Shown piece after piece: positions 56,031-63,922 of a stretch of 64,000 bases of DNA (the first letter of the stretch is position 1; the number at the start of each line of letters is the position of its first letter). This DNA is from Aeromicrobium chenweiae. Lineage in GTDB: Bacteria; Actinomycetota; Actinomycetes; Propionibacteriales; Nocardioidaceae. A model generated the notes under the pieces. It was not told where the DNA came from and made no database searches. It was given only the letters and a program-made list of their open reading frames with translations. A program made the translations under genes and the position numbers. The DNA lies in contig NZ_CP026952.1 of NCBI RefSeq assembly GCF_003065605.1, forward strand, positions 3,472,001 through 3,536,000, written 5' to 3'.

Positions 56031-56941
56031 TTCGACCGTCCGGCCCAGGACAGCGCGATGTCGCCGGCCACCCGGATGTTGTTCTCGGCGATCTTGAGGT
56101 TGACCGCGAGGCTGTCGCCGCCGGTGAGGCCCACGATCGTCTTCAGCAGGAACGGCGTGACCTCCTTGCCGGTGAGCCCCTGCTCGTCCGCCATGCGGAG
56201 GGCATCGGCGAGCGCCCGGTCGTGCACCTCGGGGTCGAGCTGGTCGGTGAGCGGCAGCGGGTTGCCGATCATGATCGCGGCGGGCTGGCCGAGGGCGTCC
56301 CGCGAGGCCATGACGTCCGCCACGGCGGACGCGTCGGGGACGGACCAGTCGAGCTGGAAGCCGGAGTCGGTCAGCCAGAAGCTCGGGAACTTGTCGGTGC
56401 CGTAGCCGAGCACGATGACACCGAGCGACTCCAGCCGCTCGAGCGTCGCCGGGATGTCGAGGATCGACTTCACGCCGGCCGCGACGACCGTGACCGGCAC
56501 CTCCGAGAGCACCTTGAGGTCGGCCGACTCGTCGAACGTCTCCGAGGCGCCGCGGTGCACGCCGCCGAGGCCTCCGGTCGCGAAGACCCGGATGCCCGCG
56601 AGGTTCGCGATGTACGAGGTCGCGGCGACGGTCGTGGCGCCGCTGCCGGCGCGGGCCAGCGAGATCGGGAGGTCCCGCACGCTGAGCTTGGGGATGTCCT
56701 CGTTCGCGACCCGGACGAGCTCCTCGTCGGTCAGGCCGGCCTTGAGCTCACCGTCGAGCACGGCGATCGTCGCGGGGACGACGCCCATGTCCGTGAGGAT
56801 CTGCTCGAAGCGGCGGGCCGCGTCCAGGTTCTCGGGCCGGGGCAAGCCGTGCGAGATGATCGTCGACTCCAGGGCGACGACGGGCCACCCCTCGTCGAGG
56901 GCGGACTGGACGGCGGGCGAGATGCTCAGGGGGATCGTCAC
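56027..56941 (-). CDS. psuG: Pseudouridine-5'-phosphate glycosidase
   Basis: 304 residues. The family segments are clear: ALESTIISHGLPRPENL, the catalytic Lys region near PATIAVLDGELKAGL, TTVAATSYIANLAGIRVFATGGLGGVHRG, GVKSILDIPATLE and GYGTDKFPSFW. Splits pseudouridine 5'-phosphate into uracil and ribose 5-phosphate. GTG start at 56941 with a TAGGCT hexamer 6 nt upstream. First gene of psuG-psuK. Confidence 0.95.
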   Translation of the reverse strand: MTIPLSISPAVQSALDEGWPVVALESTIISHGLPRPENLDAARRFEQILTDMGVVPATIAVLDGELKAGLTDEELVRVANEDIPKLSVRDLPISLARAGSGATTVAATSYIANLAGIRVFATGGLGGVHRGASETFDESADLKVLSEVPVTVVAAGVKSILDIPATLERLESLGVIVLGYGTDKFPSFWLTDSGFQLDWSVPDASAVADVMASRDALGQPAAIMIGNPLPLTDQLDPEVHDRALADALRMADEQGLTGKEVTPFLLKTIVGLTGGDSLAVNLKIAENNIRVAGDIALSWAGRSK

Positions 56942-56947
56942 GCGGGG

Positions 56948-56953
56948 AGCCTA
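56948..56953 (-). promoter_or_regulatory. -10 hexamer TAGGCT overlapping a stop codon
   Basis: On the minus strand TAGGCT lies 6 nt before the psuG GTG. Its TAG is the stop codon of the preceding membrane protein gene. Confidence 0.55.
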
Positions 56954-57391
56954 CAGAGGAGTCAGGCTGTACGTGACGGCACCCACAACCAGCGCCACCA
57001 GCACCAGCCCGAGGAACCCACCGGCGATCGTCACGAGGCGCGACGCGCCCACACCGATGCGGCGGCCACGGCGGAACTCCGCCGGCGACGGCGACACTCC
57101 CCCGCCTCGGGTCAGTGTGAACGACACCCCGGCGCCACCGAAGGCGAACAGGGTGACCGCCATGGCAGCGACCCCGGTCACCGGGCCCAGGTCTGCGGCG
57201 GCGCGCATCACGATCGCGGCGATCGCCAGGCCCGCGCAGGTCACGAGGAACCAGACGCCGAGCGCCACGAGCGCGCGGACGGACGAGCGTTCGGCGGCAT
57301 CGGCCACGACGCCCTGCACCCGGTCGTCCCAGTCCAGCAGCACCGCGCCGGCCAGGAAGGCCGTGATGGCCACCAGCAGGACGGCGGCCAC
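56951..57391 (-). CDS. Small four-helix membrane protein of unknown family
   Basis: 146 residues with about four hydrophobic segments: LLVAITAFLAGAVLL, VALGVWFLVTCAGLAIAAIVM, VAAMAVTLFAFGGAGVSFTL and VTIAGGFLGLVLVALVVGAV. A charged loop RGRRIGVGASR follows the third. GTG 57391 comes 3 nt after the dcd stop, so it is in the dcd transcript. Not recognised. Confidence 0.7.
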   Translation of the reverse strand: MAAVLLVAITAFLAGAVLLDWDDRVQGVVADAAERSSVRALVALGVWFLVTCAGLAIAAIVMRAAADLGPVTGVAAMAVTLFAFGGAGVSFTLTRGGGVSPSPAEFRRGRRIGVGASRLVTIAGGFLGLVLVALVVGAVTYSLTPL

Positions 57392-57394
57392 GCC

Positions 57395-57970
57395 TCAGAT
57401 CTCGGTGCGGTGGAAGTTCGCGTGCGAGCGGGACGCCGTCGGGCCACGCTGGCCCTGGTAGCGCGATCCGTACTTGGTGGACCCGTACGGGTTCTCGGCC
57501 GGGGAGGTGAGGCGGAAGTAGCAGACCTGGCCGATCTTCATGCCCGGGTAGAGCTTGATCGGCAGCGTGGCGACGTTGGCCAGCTCGAGCGTCACGTGGC
57601 CCGAGAACCCCGGGTCGATGAAGCCCGCCGTGGAGTGCGTCATGAGTCCCAGCCGTCCGAGCGACGACTTGCCCTCGAGCCGCGCGGCGATGTCGTCGGG
57701 AAGGGTCACCAGCTCGTACGTCGACCCGAGCACGAACTCGCCCGGGTGCAGGATGAACGCGTCGTTCGCGTCCACCTCGATCTCGCGGGTCAGGTCGGAC
57801 TGGTCGGCCGCCGGGTCGATGTGCGGGTACTTGTGGTTGTCGAACACCCGGAAGAACTTGTCGAGCCGCACGTCGATGCTCGAGGGCTGGATCATGCCCG
57901 GGTCGAACGGGTCGAGCGCGACCCGTCCGGCATCGATCTCGGCAAGGATGTCGCGGTCGGAGAGAAGCAC
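57395..57970 (-). CDS. dcd: dCTP deaminase
   Basis: 191 residues. [38 protein letters not shown] and [17 protein letters not shown] are the active-site blocks of the dUTPase-like trimeric fold. Converts dCTP to dUTP, or in actinobacteria directly to dUMP, for thymidylate synthesis. The GTG start sits beside a 17-bp palindrome containing a TAGTTT hexamer 6 nt upstream, so its mRNA is probably leaderless. Confidence 0.95.
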   Translation of the reverse strand: MLLSDRDILAEIDAGRVALDPFDPGMIQPSSIDVRLDKFFRVFDNHKYPHIDPAADQSDLTREIEVDANDAFILHPGEFVLGSTYELVTLPDDIAARLEGKSSLGRLGLMTHSTAGFIDPGFSGHVTLELANVATLPIKLYPGMKIGQVCYFRLTSPAENPYGSTKYGSRYQGQRGPTASRSHANFHRTEI

Positions 57971-57986
57971 GTGTAGAAACTACACG
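57970..57986. promoter_or_regulatory. 17-bp palindrome CGTGTAGAAACTACACG over the dcd -10
   Basis: CGTGTAG-AAA-CTACACG is a perfect 7-3-7 inverted repeat. It runs from the first base of dcd through the presumed -10 TAGTTT (minus strand, 57982 to 57977), so a protein bound here would block dcd transcription. It is not a LexA, NrdR or DnaA-type motif that I recognise. Confidence 0.7.
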
Positions 57987-57997
57987 CACCGCGAGGT

Positions 57998-58003
57998 TAC
58001 GGT
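57998..58003 (+). promoter_or_regulatory. -10 hexamer TACGGT, leaderless start
   Basis: TACGGT lies 6 nt before the ATG at 58010, only 12 bp from the dcd palindrome. Confidence 0.5.
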
Positions 58004-58009
58004 CGTCCC

Positions 58010-58561
58010 ATGGCACGGCTGCTCTACTCCACCAACGTCTCGCTCGACGGCCGCATCAGCGACGGGCAGGGACGCTTCGACTGGTCCGAACCGAGCACCG
58101 AGCTGCACCAGTACTACAACGACCTGTTCCGGCCGGTCGGCACGCACGTCTACGGCCGGCGCCTGTACGACTCGATGGTCGTCTGGGAGACGCTCGACGA
58201 CGAGGACGCCGTGCTTCGCGACTTCGCCGGGATCTGGCGGTCGGCGGACAAGGTCGTCCACTCGCGGACGCTCGAGCGTCCCGGCTCCGCCCGCACGCGG
58301 ATCGAGCCGGACTTCGACCCGGCCGCCGTCCGCGCCCTGGTGGACGCCGCCGACCGCGACGTGCTCATCGGTGGTGCCGAGCTCGCGGGCCAGGCCCTCG
58401 CGTCAGGGATCGTCGACGACCTCCACACCTTCGTCTACCCGGTCGTCGTCGGTGACGGCCCCCGCTACCTGCCCGACGGTGTGCGGATGGATCTCGAGCT
58501 GGTCGGGCAGCGTCGGTTCGGCAACGGGGTCGTGCACCTGCAGCACCGCGTCCTGCGATGA
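58010..58561 (+). CDS. Dihydrofolate reductase-fold (RibD C-terminal domain) protein
   Basis: 183 residues with the RibD_C/DHFR fold: LLYSTNVSLDGRISDGQGRF at the start, GTHVYGRRLYDSM, and DVLIGGAELAGQALASGIVDDLHTFVYPVVVGDG for NADPH binding. Small bacterial proteins of this type are predicted reductases with unknown substrate. The ATGA overlap with the following GNAT gene suggests an operon of two. Confidence 0.85.
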   Translation: MARLLYSTNVSLDGRISDGQGRFDWSEPSTELHQYYNDLFRPVGTHVYGRRLYDSMVVWETLDDEDAVLRDFAGIWRSADKVVHSRTLERPGSARTRIEPDFDPAAVRALVDAADRDVLIGGAELAGQALASGIVDDLHTFVYPVVVGDGPRYLPDGVRMDLELVGQRRFGNGVVHLQHRVLR

Positions 58562-59025
58562 CGCAGCTGGAGATCCGCCGGGACGACGTCACCGGCGCCG
58601 AGGTCGTGGCGCTGCTGGAGCAGCACCTGGCGGAGATGGCCTCGCACACGCCCGCGGAGAGCGTCCACGCCCTGCCCGTCGACCGTCTCGCGGGCCCTGA
58701 CGTCACGTTCTGGAGCGCGTGGTCGGGCGGGCGGCTCGCGGGCTGCGGCGCGCTCAAGGACCTCAGCCCGGTGCACGCCGAGATCAAGTCGATGCGGGTG
58801 GCCGACGACTTCCGGCGCCAGGGCGTCGGAGAGGTCGTGCTGCTGCACCTGCTCGACGAGGCCCGCCGCCGTGGCGCGACCCGGGTCAGCCTCGAGACCG
58901 GCAGCAACCCGCCGTTCGAGGCGGCGCGGCGGCTGTACGCCCGGCACGGGTTCGTGGAGTGCGAGCCGTTCGCCGACTACGTGCTGGACCCGTGGAGCAT
59001 GTTCATGACCCTTCGGCTCCCGTAG
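58558..59025 (+). CDS. GNAT-family N-acetyltransferase
   Basis: 155 residues. Motif A: KSMRVADDFRRQGVGEVVLLHLL with the RRQGVG acetyl-CoA loop; then RRLYARHGFVECEPFADYV, the typical motif B end of MarR-linked and YjaB-like GNATs. Substrate unknown. Overlaps the DHFR-like gene by ATGA and converges with a membrane protein, the two 3' ends overlapping by 23 bp. Confidence 0.88.
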   Translation: MTQLEIRRDDVTGAEVVALLEQHLAEMASHTPAESVHALPVDRLAGPDVTFWSAWSGGRLAGCGALKDLSPVHAEIKSMRVADDFRRQGVGEVVLLHLLDEARRRGATRVSLETGSNPPFEAARRLYARHGFVECEPFADYVLDPWSMFMTLRLP

Positions 59026-59431
59026 CGACCGGGTCCCGCCGACGCCGCAGCAGACCGGTCACCACCGCGTAGGCCGCGAGCAGCAGCGTCATCACGACCC
59101 AGCTGAGCCCGTACGGCCGGCCGAGGATCGTCTCGTTGCCCGCCTTGCCGCCCTCTCCGCTGAGGACCGGGAAGAAGGCCACGGTCAACGTGCCCCAGAC
59201 GACGAACGCGGTCGCGACGGGTCGGCGGAACGGCTCCGGCAGCAGGCGCGAGGCGCCGTACCCGACGGCCACGACGACCGGTGCGAGCACCGCGTCGTGC
59301 AGGACGACCACGCCGACGAACCACGTCGCCTCGGACGTCAGCTGCTCGCGGGTGAAGTCGCGCATCAGCCACAACCCCCAGAGGCAGGACCCGATGCCCA
59401 GGGCGCCGATCAGCACGCGCACCGCCCTCAC
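59003..59431 (-). CDS. Small membrane protein ending the glycosyltransferase-molybdoenzyme operon
   Basis: 142 residues, about four hydrophobic segments (VLIGALGIGSCLWGLWLM; WFVGVVVLHDAVLAPVVVAVGYG; VATAFVVWGTLTVAFFPVL; WVVMTLLLAAYAVVTGLLR). A conserved-looking His-Asp (LHDAVLAP) lies in the second segment. GTG 59431 overlaps the molybdopterin oxidoreductase stop (GTGA). Family unknown; it may be a partner of that membrane enzyme. Confidence 0.7.
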   Translation of the reverse strand: MRAVRVLIGALGIGSCLWGLWLMRDFTREQLTSEATWFVGVVVLHDAVLAPVVVAVGYGASRLLPEPFRRPVATAFVVWGTLTVAFFPVLSGEGGKAGNETILGRPYGLSWVVMTLLLAAYAVVTGLLRRRRDPVATGAEGS

Positions 59432-60597
59432 GACTGCACCTGCAGCCGGTCGACCCACTTGGTCTGGAACACTCCGGGCCGGTTCGGCGCGATCAGGCGG
59501 CACGGGTAGCCGTGGTCGACGTCGAGCGTCTCGCCGTTGAGCTCGAGCGCGAGCAGCGTCCGGGGGTCCCGCACGACGTTGCCGACCACACGGGACGAGC
59601 CGAAGGCCCCCTTCGTCTGCAACGACCTCAGCACGACGTCGGTGTCGGGGCCGGCGCCGACGAGCGCGATGACGTCCCGTACCGGGACACCGGTCCACTC
59701 GGCGCTGCGGCTCCACCCCTCGACGCACGCGATGGGCAGCCGGTGCGTCCGCTGCGGCATCGCCAGCAGGTCGTCCCGGGTGAGCCGCACCGTCCGGCCG
59801 CCGGCCGTGACCTCCAGCGCCCACGCGGGGTCCAGGGCGCTCGTCCCGGTCCCGGCCTCCCGGGCCGTGCGGTTGATGGGCAGGTCCTGCGGTCCGTCAC
59901 CCGGACGGACCGAGAAGGCCGACACCCGCCGCAGCCAGGGCACGCTCTGCCCCGCGGTCAGCAGGACCGCGAGCCCGGAGGCGACGAACGCCGCCTGGAG
60001 CACGGCCCGCCGGGTCGGAGCGGCAGCGTCCGCAGCCGGCGGTGCGTCCTCGGTGGGCTGTCCGAGGGCCTCGCGGATCACCGGCAGCTTGACCGCGACG
60101 TGCACGAGCACCGAGCCGATCGCGACCCAGGCCATGGCCCCGTGCGTGCGCCGGAAGCTGAACTCCCACGGGTACCAGCCGATGATGTTGAGCGTCCCGC
60201 TGGCCAGCATGAACAGCGACGAGCCCATCAGCACCGCGATCGACGCCCGTTCGAGTGCGGTCACCGCCAGCGCGCGGGCCCCTCGGGGCGGCCGGGCGAA
60301 CAGCCGGGGGAAGACCGACCAGAGCTTGGCCAGCAGCAGCGGGATCACGGCGGTGCCGGAGATGACGTGGAGGCCCTGCGTCCAGCGGTAGAGCTGGGTC
60401 GGGTGCGGGCTCAGGGTCAGCCACCCGGGCGTCGAGTACTGGACGTGGCTCCACAGGCCGGTCAGGAAGCAGATCGCGAAGCACACCCCGATCGCAGTGC
60501 CGAGCCGGGCGGTGAGCTGGGGCCCGCGGGCGCGGCTGCGGAAGTCCTCGGGACGCGGGATCCGCCTCTCGATGTCGGTGACGGTCGGCAGTCTCAC
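59428..60597 (-). CDS. Fused membrane cytochrome b-like and sulfite-oxidase-type molybdopterin oxidoreductase
   Basis: 389 residues. The first 180 hold four or five membrane helices with His51, His65, His77, His152 and His166, as in b561/FdhI-like di-haem cytochromes. After a linker and a further hydrophobic segment (about 200-217), the C-terminal domain from about 230 is a sulfite-oxidase/YedY-like Mo domain with PIACVEGWS, where Cys291 is the molybdenum ligand. It joins in one chain what YedYZ does with two proteins. Substrate unknown. Fourth gene of an operon with ATGA/GTGA overlaps. Confidence 0.85.
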   Translation of the reverse strand: MRLPTVTDIERRIPRPEDFRSRARGPQLTARLGTAIGVCFAICFLTGLWSHVQYSTPGWLTLSPHPTQLYRWTQGLHVISGTAVIPLLLAKLWSVFPRLFARPPRGARALAVTALERASIAVLMGSSLFMLASGTLNIIGWYPWEFSFRRTHGAMAWVAIGSVLVHVAVKLPVIREALGQPTEDAPPAADAAAPTRRAVLQAAFVASGLAVLLTAGQSVPWLRRVSAFSVRPGDGPQDLPINRTAREAGTGTSALDPAWALEVTAGGRTVRLTRDDLLAMPQRTHRLPIACVEGWSRSAEWTGVPVRDVIALVGAGPDTDVVLRSLQTKGAFGSSRVVGNVVRDPRTLLALELNGETLDVDHGYPCRLIAPNRPGVFQTKWVDRLQVQS

Positions 60598-61238
60598 TGA
60601 CCCCTGCGGATCATCGTCGCAGTGTGCCGGCCACCGACCGAGCTCGTGGCGGCGACCTGCATCCCGGCCTCGGCGGCGACGTCGTCGATCGCGTCGAGTC
60701 CCACCACCGCCCAGTCGAACGGCACCGAGAGCCGCCCCTCGACCAGCAGCTGGCGCTCCTCACGCACCAGACCCGCACCGTGCTCCGCGACCTCGGCGAT
60801 CACGACGCCCTCGGGCGTCAGCACGTCCCGGAGGCGGGTGAGCAGCCGCACCGGGTCGCCGCCGATGCCGAGATTGCCGTCGGCCAGCAGCGCGTACTGC
60901 CACGTCCCCTCTCCCGGGACCGTCTTGAAGATGTCGCCGAGGAGCGCGGACGCGCCGCGGTACCTGGTCTGGCGCACCGCCTCGATCGACACGTCGATGC
61001 CCAACGCCGGGACGTCCCGCCGCGAGATCTCCCCGACCAGCCGGCCCGGCCCGCAGCCGACGTCGAGCGTCGCCGCGTCGCACGGGGCGATGAACAGCTC
61101 GTGGTCCACCCAGTCGGGCTCGGACGACCACACGCCGACGGCGAACGGCTGACGTTCCCCGCTGTCGTCGACGACGTGCGTCGCCTTGCCGGAGAAGGCA
61201 GCGTCGTAGGCGCTGGTCGGGTCGAAGGCCAGGCTCAT
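60594..61238 (-). CDS. SAM-dependent class I methyltransferase
   Basis: 214 residues. ATLDVGCGPGRLVGEIS is the SAM-binding loop (motif I), ALGIDVSIEAV the acidic second strand, and LTPEGVVIAEVAEHG motif IV. The N-terminal stretch is short (DPTSAYDAAFSGKA). Third gene of the operon, with four-base overlaps on both sides (ATGA and GTGA). Substrate unknown; the neighbours suggest methylation of a glycosylated or nucleotide-linked product. Confidence 0.85.
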   Translation of the reverse strand: MSLAFDPTSAYDAAFSGKATHVVDDSGERQPFAVGVWSSEPDWVDHELFIAPCDAATLDVGCGPGRLVGEISRRDVPALGIDVSIEAVRQTRYRGASALLGDIFKTVPGEGTWQYALLADGNLGIGGDPVRLLTRLRDVLTPEGVVIAEVAEHGAGLVREERQLLVEGRLSVPFDWAVVGLDAIDDVAAEAGMQVAATSSVGGRHTATMIRRGQ

Positions 61239-61885
61239 CCGCGCGACGACTCCAGCCGCGCCACCGCGTCCGCGAGCTGCGAGATCGGGGCCTCGCGGGC
61301 GATCACCACGGCGTCCTCCCACGTGTCCATGTCGCGGACGGTGCGCAGCCGGATCCAGTCGCCGCCGAGCGCCTCCTCGGTCCTCGCCAGCGTGTCGTCC
61401 TGCGACATCGGCACGTCGGCCAGCGCCCGTGCGGCGCTCGGGTCGGGAAGGCCCAGCAGCCACCATCCGCCGTCCTTCGCAGGGCCGATGACCCGGTTCC
61501 CGAGCTCGACCATGCGGCCGGCGTCGAGGTAGTCGGCCACGGTCAGCTGGGGGGTGTCCATGCCCACCTGCACGACGCCGAAGCCGGCGTCCGCGTCCGC
61601 GTGGGCGTGGGCGAGGCGCTGGGCGAACGAGTCGCCCCGCTGCTGGACGACCGTCGCCGGCTCGAGCGCCGCAGCAATCTCGTCGTGCGCGGTCGCTGCC
61701 GAGAGCTCCCCGGTCATCGCCACGACGAGCGGCCAGCCGACCGCGGCTGCGGTGGTGAGGGTGTCGAGCAGCGCGGCGGCGGCGACCGCGGCGGCGGCCT
61801 CGTCCCCGACCGTCGTGGCGATGCGGGTCTTGGCCTGCCCGGGCACCGGCGCCTTGGCCACCACCAGCACGGTGGGGGCCGTCAT
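61235..61885 (-). CDS. DUF2064 / TIGR04282 glycosyltransferase-like protein
   Basis: 216 residues with a nucleotide-sugar-type Rossmann fold: VLVVAKAPVPGQAKTRIA at the start is the DUF2064 signature, VVQVGMDTPQLTVADYLDA resembles the metal-binding GXDxP region, and GPAKDGGWWLLGL the end. Related to MobA-like nucleotidyltransferases and to glycosyltransferases. ATG 61885 overlaps the upstream glycosyltransferase stop. The pairing GT2 then DUF2064 matches the TIGR04283/TIGR04282 pair, whose product is unknown. Confidence 0.8.
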   Translation of the reverse strand: MTAPTVLVVAKAPVPGQAKTRIATTVGDEAAAAVAAAALLDTLTTAAAVGWPLVVAMTGELSAATAHDEIAAALEPATVVQQRGDSFAQRLAHAHADADAGFGVVQVGMDTPQLTVADYLDAGRMVELGNRVIGPAKDGGWWLLGLPDPSAARALADVPMSQDDTLARTEEALGGDWIRLRTVRDMDTWEDAVVIAREAPISQLADAVARLESSRG

Positions 61886-62544
61886 CGCAGCACCTTCGCG
61901 AAGTCCTGCACGACCCGGGCGGTGCCCTTCACGGAGCCGGAGACCTTCGACCGGGTGCCGGCGGCGCGCGCGGCGTACGACACGTCGACCTCCTGCACGG
62001 TCCAGCCCGCGCGGGCGGCCCGCAGCATGAGCTCCAGCGGGTAGCCGAACCGGCGGTCCTGCACGTCCAGGGCCAGCAGGTCGTCGCGGCGGCAGACCCG
62101 CATCGGCGCCAGGTCGTGGATGGGGAACGCGCTGCGGCGTCGGATCCAGGTCGCTAGCAGGTAGGTGCCGATGCGGGCGTGCCACGGCCAGACACCGCGC
62201 ACGACGGGGCGGCGCCGCCCGACCGCCATCGTCACGTCACCCGAGCGCACGGCGTCGAGCATCGGCTCCAGCTCGGCCACCAACATCGACGCATCGCCGT
62301 CGATCACGGCCACGAACTCCGCCTCGGAAGCGAGGACACCGGCATGCACAGCCGCGCCGTACCCGGGGAGAGGCTCGTCCACGACGGTCGCGCCGAGCGC
62401 CCGGGCGACGTCCGCCGTCCCGTCCGTCGACCCGTTGTCGACGACGATGGCGGCCCAGCCTGCGGGGACGTGCGCCAGGACGATGGGCAGCGCGGCAGCC
62501 TCGTCCCGGCAGGGGATGATGACGTCGCAGGTGCTCATGACCAT
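61882..62544 (-). CDS. Family 2 glycosyltransferase
   Basis: 220 residues. CDVIIPCRDEAAALPIVLAH and VVDNGSTDGTADVARALGA form the nucleotide-sugar-binding part; FVAVIDGDASM carries the DGD metal motif; the C-terminal half (WHARIGTYLLATWIRRRS, YPLELMLRAARAGWTVQEV) resembles dolichol-phosphate-mannose-synthase-like GT2 proteins. First gene of the five-gene operon. ATG 62544 has TAGGTT 6 nt upstream, favouring it over the ATG at 62538. Confidence 0.88.
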   Translation of the reverse strand: MVMSTCDVIIPCRDEAAALPIVLAHVPAGWAAIVVDNGSTDGTADVARALGATVVDEPLPGYGAAVHAGVLASEAEFVAVIDGDASMLVAELEPMLDAVRSGDVTMAVGRRRPVVRGVWPWHARIGTYLLATWIRRRSAFPIHDLAPMRVCRRDDLLALDVQDRRFGYPLELMLRAARAGWTVQEVDVSYAARAAGTRSKVSGSVKGTARVVQDFAKVLR

Positions 62545-62550
62545 GATTCG

Positions 62551-62556
62551 AACCTA
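62551..62556 (-). promoter_or_regulatory. -10 hexamer TAGGTT, leaderless start
   Basis: On the minus strand TAGGTT lies 6 nt before the glycosyltransferase ATG at 62544, heading the five-gene operon. Confidence 0.55.
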
Positions 62557-62611
62557 GGGCGGGCAGGGATTGGCCGCATTCCGACGACAGGCCGGGCGCG
62601 GTGCATCCCCC

Positions 62612-62617
62612 TACGCT
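62612..62617 (+). promoter_or_regulatory. -10 hexamer TACGCT, leaderless start
   Basis: TACGCT lies 7 nt before the GTG at 62625. Confidence 0.5.
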
Positions 62618-62624
62618 GTGGACC

Positions 62625-63920
62625 GTGCCCCGGACGACCGCCTCCACCCGCGCCGCCGTGCTGTCGGCCGGCGTGGGCCTGCTCCTGGTCGCCGCCTCGA
62701 TGATCGTCCCGCAGGTCATCGACGAGGACGTCCGGGTGCACTGGCCGCCGCTGCACGCCGACTGGGACCCCCGTCTCGGGATCCTCACGCTCCCCGCGAC
62801 CGTCGTGGGCCTGGTGCTGGTGCTCGTCCTGCCGTGGGTGGCCCGTGCCGCCCCGTGGGGTGCGGTGCTCGGGACCGGGTTCGTCGGGTCGTGGGCGTGG
62901 ATCATGGCCCTCGCGATGACCGAGGGCACCGACGGCCTGGCGCGGGTGTTCGAGCGGCGCCAGGAGTACGTCTACGACGCCCAGTCGATCGGCTCGATCC
63001 ACACGATGCTGCAGACGTTCGTCGACCGGATCCCGTACACGGCGCCGGAGAACTGGCACGTCCACGTGGCCGGCCACCCGCCCGGCGCCCTGCTCTACTT
63101 CGTCGGTCTCGACCGGCTCGGCATCACCGATCCGTTCTGGATCGGGGTCGTGTGCGTGACGATCGCCAGCACGGCTGCCGTGGCCGTGATGGTCACGCTG
63201 CGGACGCTCGGCACCGAGCGGCTCGCGCGCTCCGCCCTGCCGTGGCTCGTCCTGGCGCCGAGCGCGGTGTGGATGGGTGTCACCGGGGACGCGGTCTTCA
63301 CGGCGGTCGCCGCGTGGGGCCTGGCCCTGCTCGCGGTGGCAGCCGTCCACCGACGGGTGCTGCCGGCGATCGGCGCAGGCCTCCTGCTGGGCAGCTGCGT
63401 CTACCTGTCGTACGGGCTGGTGCTGCTGGCGATCCTGGCCGTCGCGGTGCTGGCCGTCGCGCGGAGCTGGCGCCCGTTGCCGTGGGCACTCGGTGGCGCG
63501 GCGGTGGTCGCGGCGCTGTTCACCGCCGGTGGCTACGCGTGGTGGGAGGCGTACCCGGTGCTGCGCGAGCGCTACTACGACGGCATCGCGTCGGAGCGGG
63601 CGTACGCGTACTGGGTGTGGGGCGACGTGGCCGCGTGGACGTTCTCGGTCGGCCTCGCGGTGTGGGCGGCGTTCCCGCGCGCGGCACGGCTGCTGCGCAC
63701 GAACGTCCTGGCCCAGCTCGCCGGCGCGGCCCTGCTGACCATCGCCCTCGCCTGCCTGTCCGGCATGAGCAAGGCCGAGGTGGAGCGCATCTTCCTGCCC
63801 TTCACGATCTGGGTCGTGGCGCTGCCCGCGCTGCTACCGGAGCGGTGGCACCGGCCGCTGCTGCTGTCCCAGGTCGTGCTCGCGCTCTGCGTGCAGCAGC
63901 TCCTGCTGACAAGGTGGTGA
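62625..63920 (+). CDS. Polytopic membrane protein, glycosyltransferase-like (GT-C/ArnT-like) of unknown specificity
   Basis: 431 residues with roughly ten membrane segments. A large extracellular loop near residues 85-150 (TDGLARVFERRQEYVYDAQS, DRIPYTAPENWHVHVAGHPP) precedes helices 3-10. The GHPPGALLYF stretch and the topology resemble membrane mannosyl- or galactosyltransferases of the GT-C fold, but the family's acidic catalytic motif is not certain. GTG 62625 is leaderless. Divergent from the glycosyltransferase operon and may serve the same glycan. Confidence 0.65.
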   Translation: MPRTTASTRAAVLSAGVGLLLVAASMIVPQVIDEDVRVHWPPLHADWDPRLGILTLPATVVGLVLVLVLPWVARAAPWGAVLGTGFVGSWAWIMALAMTEGTDGLARVFERRQEYVYDAQSIGSIHTMLQTFVDRIPYTAPENWHVHVAGHPPGALLYFVGLDRLGITDPFWIGVVCVTIASTAAVAVMVTLRTLGTERLARSALPWLVLAPSAVWMGVTGDAVFTAVAAWGLALLAVAAVHRRVLPAIGAGLLLGSCVYLSYGLVLLAILAVAVLAVARSWRPLPWALGGAAVVAALFTAGGYAWWEAYPVLRERYYDGIASERAYAYWVWGDVAAWTFSVGLAVWAAFPRAARLLRTNVLAQLAGAALLTIALACLSGMSKAEVERIFLPFTIWVVALPALLPERWHRPLLLSQVVLALCVQQLLLTRW

Positions 63921-63922
63921 CC

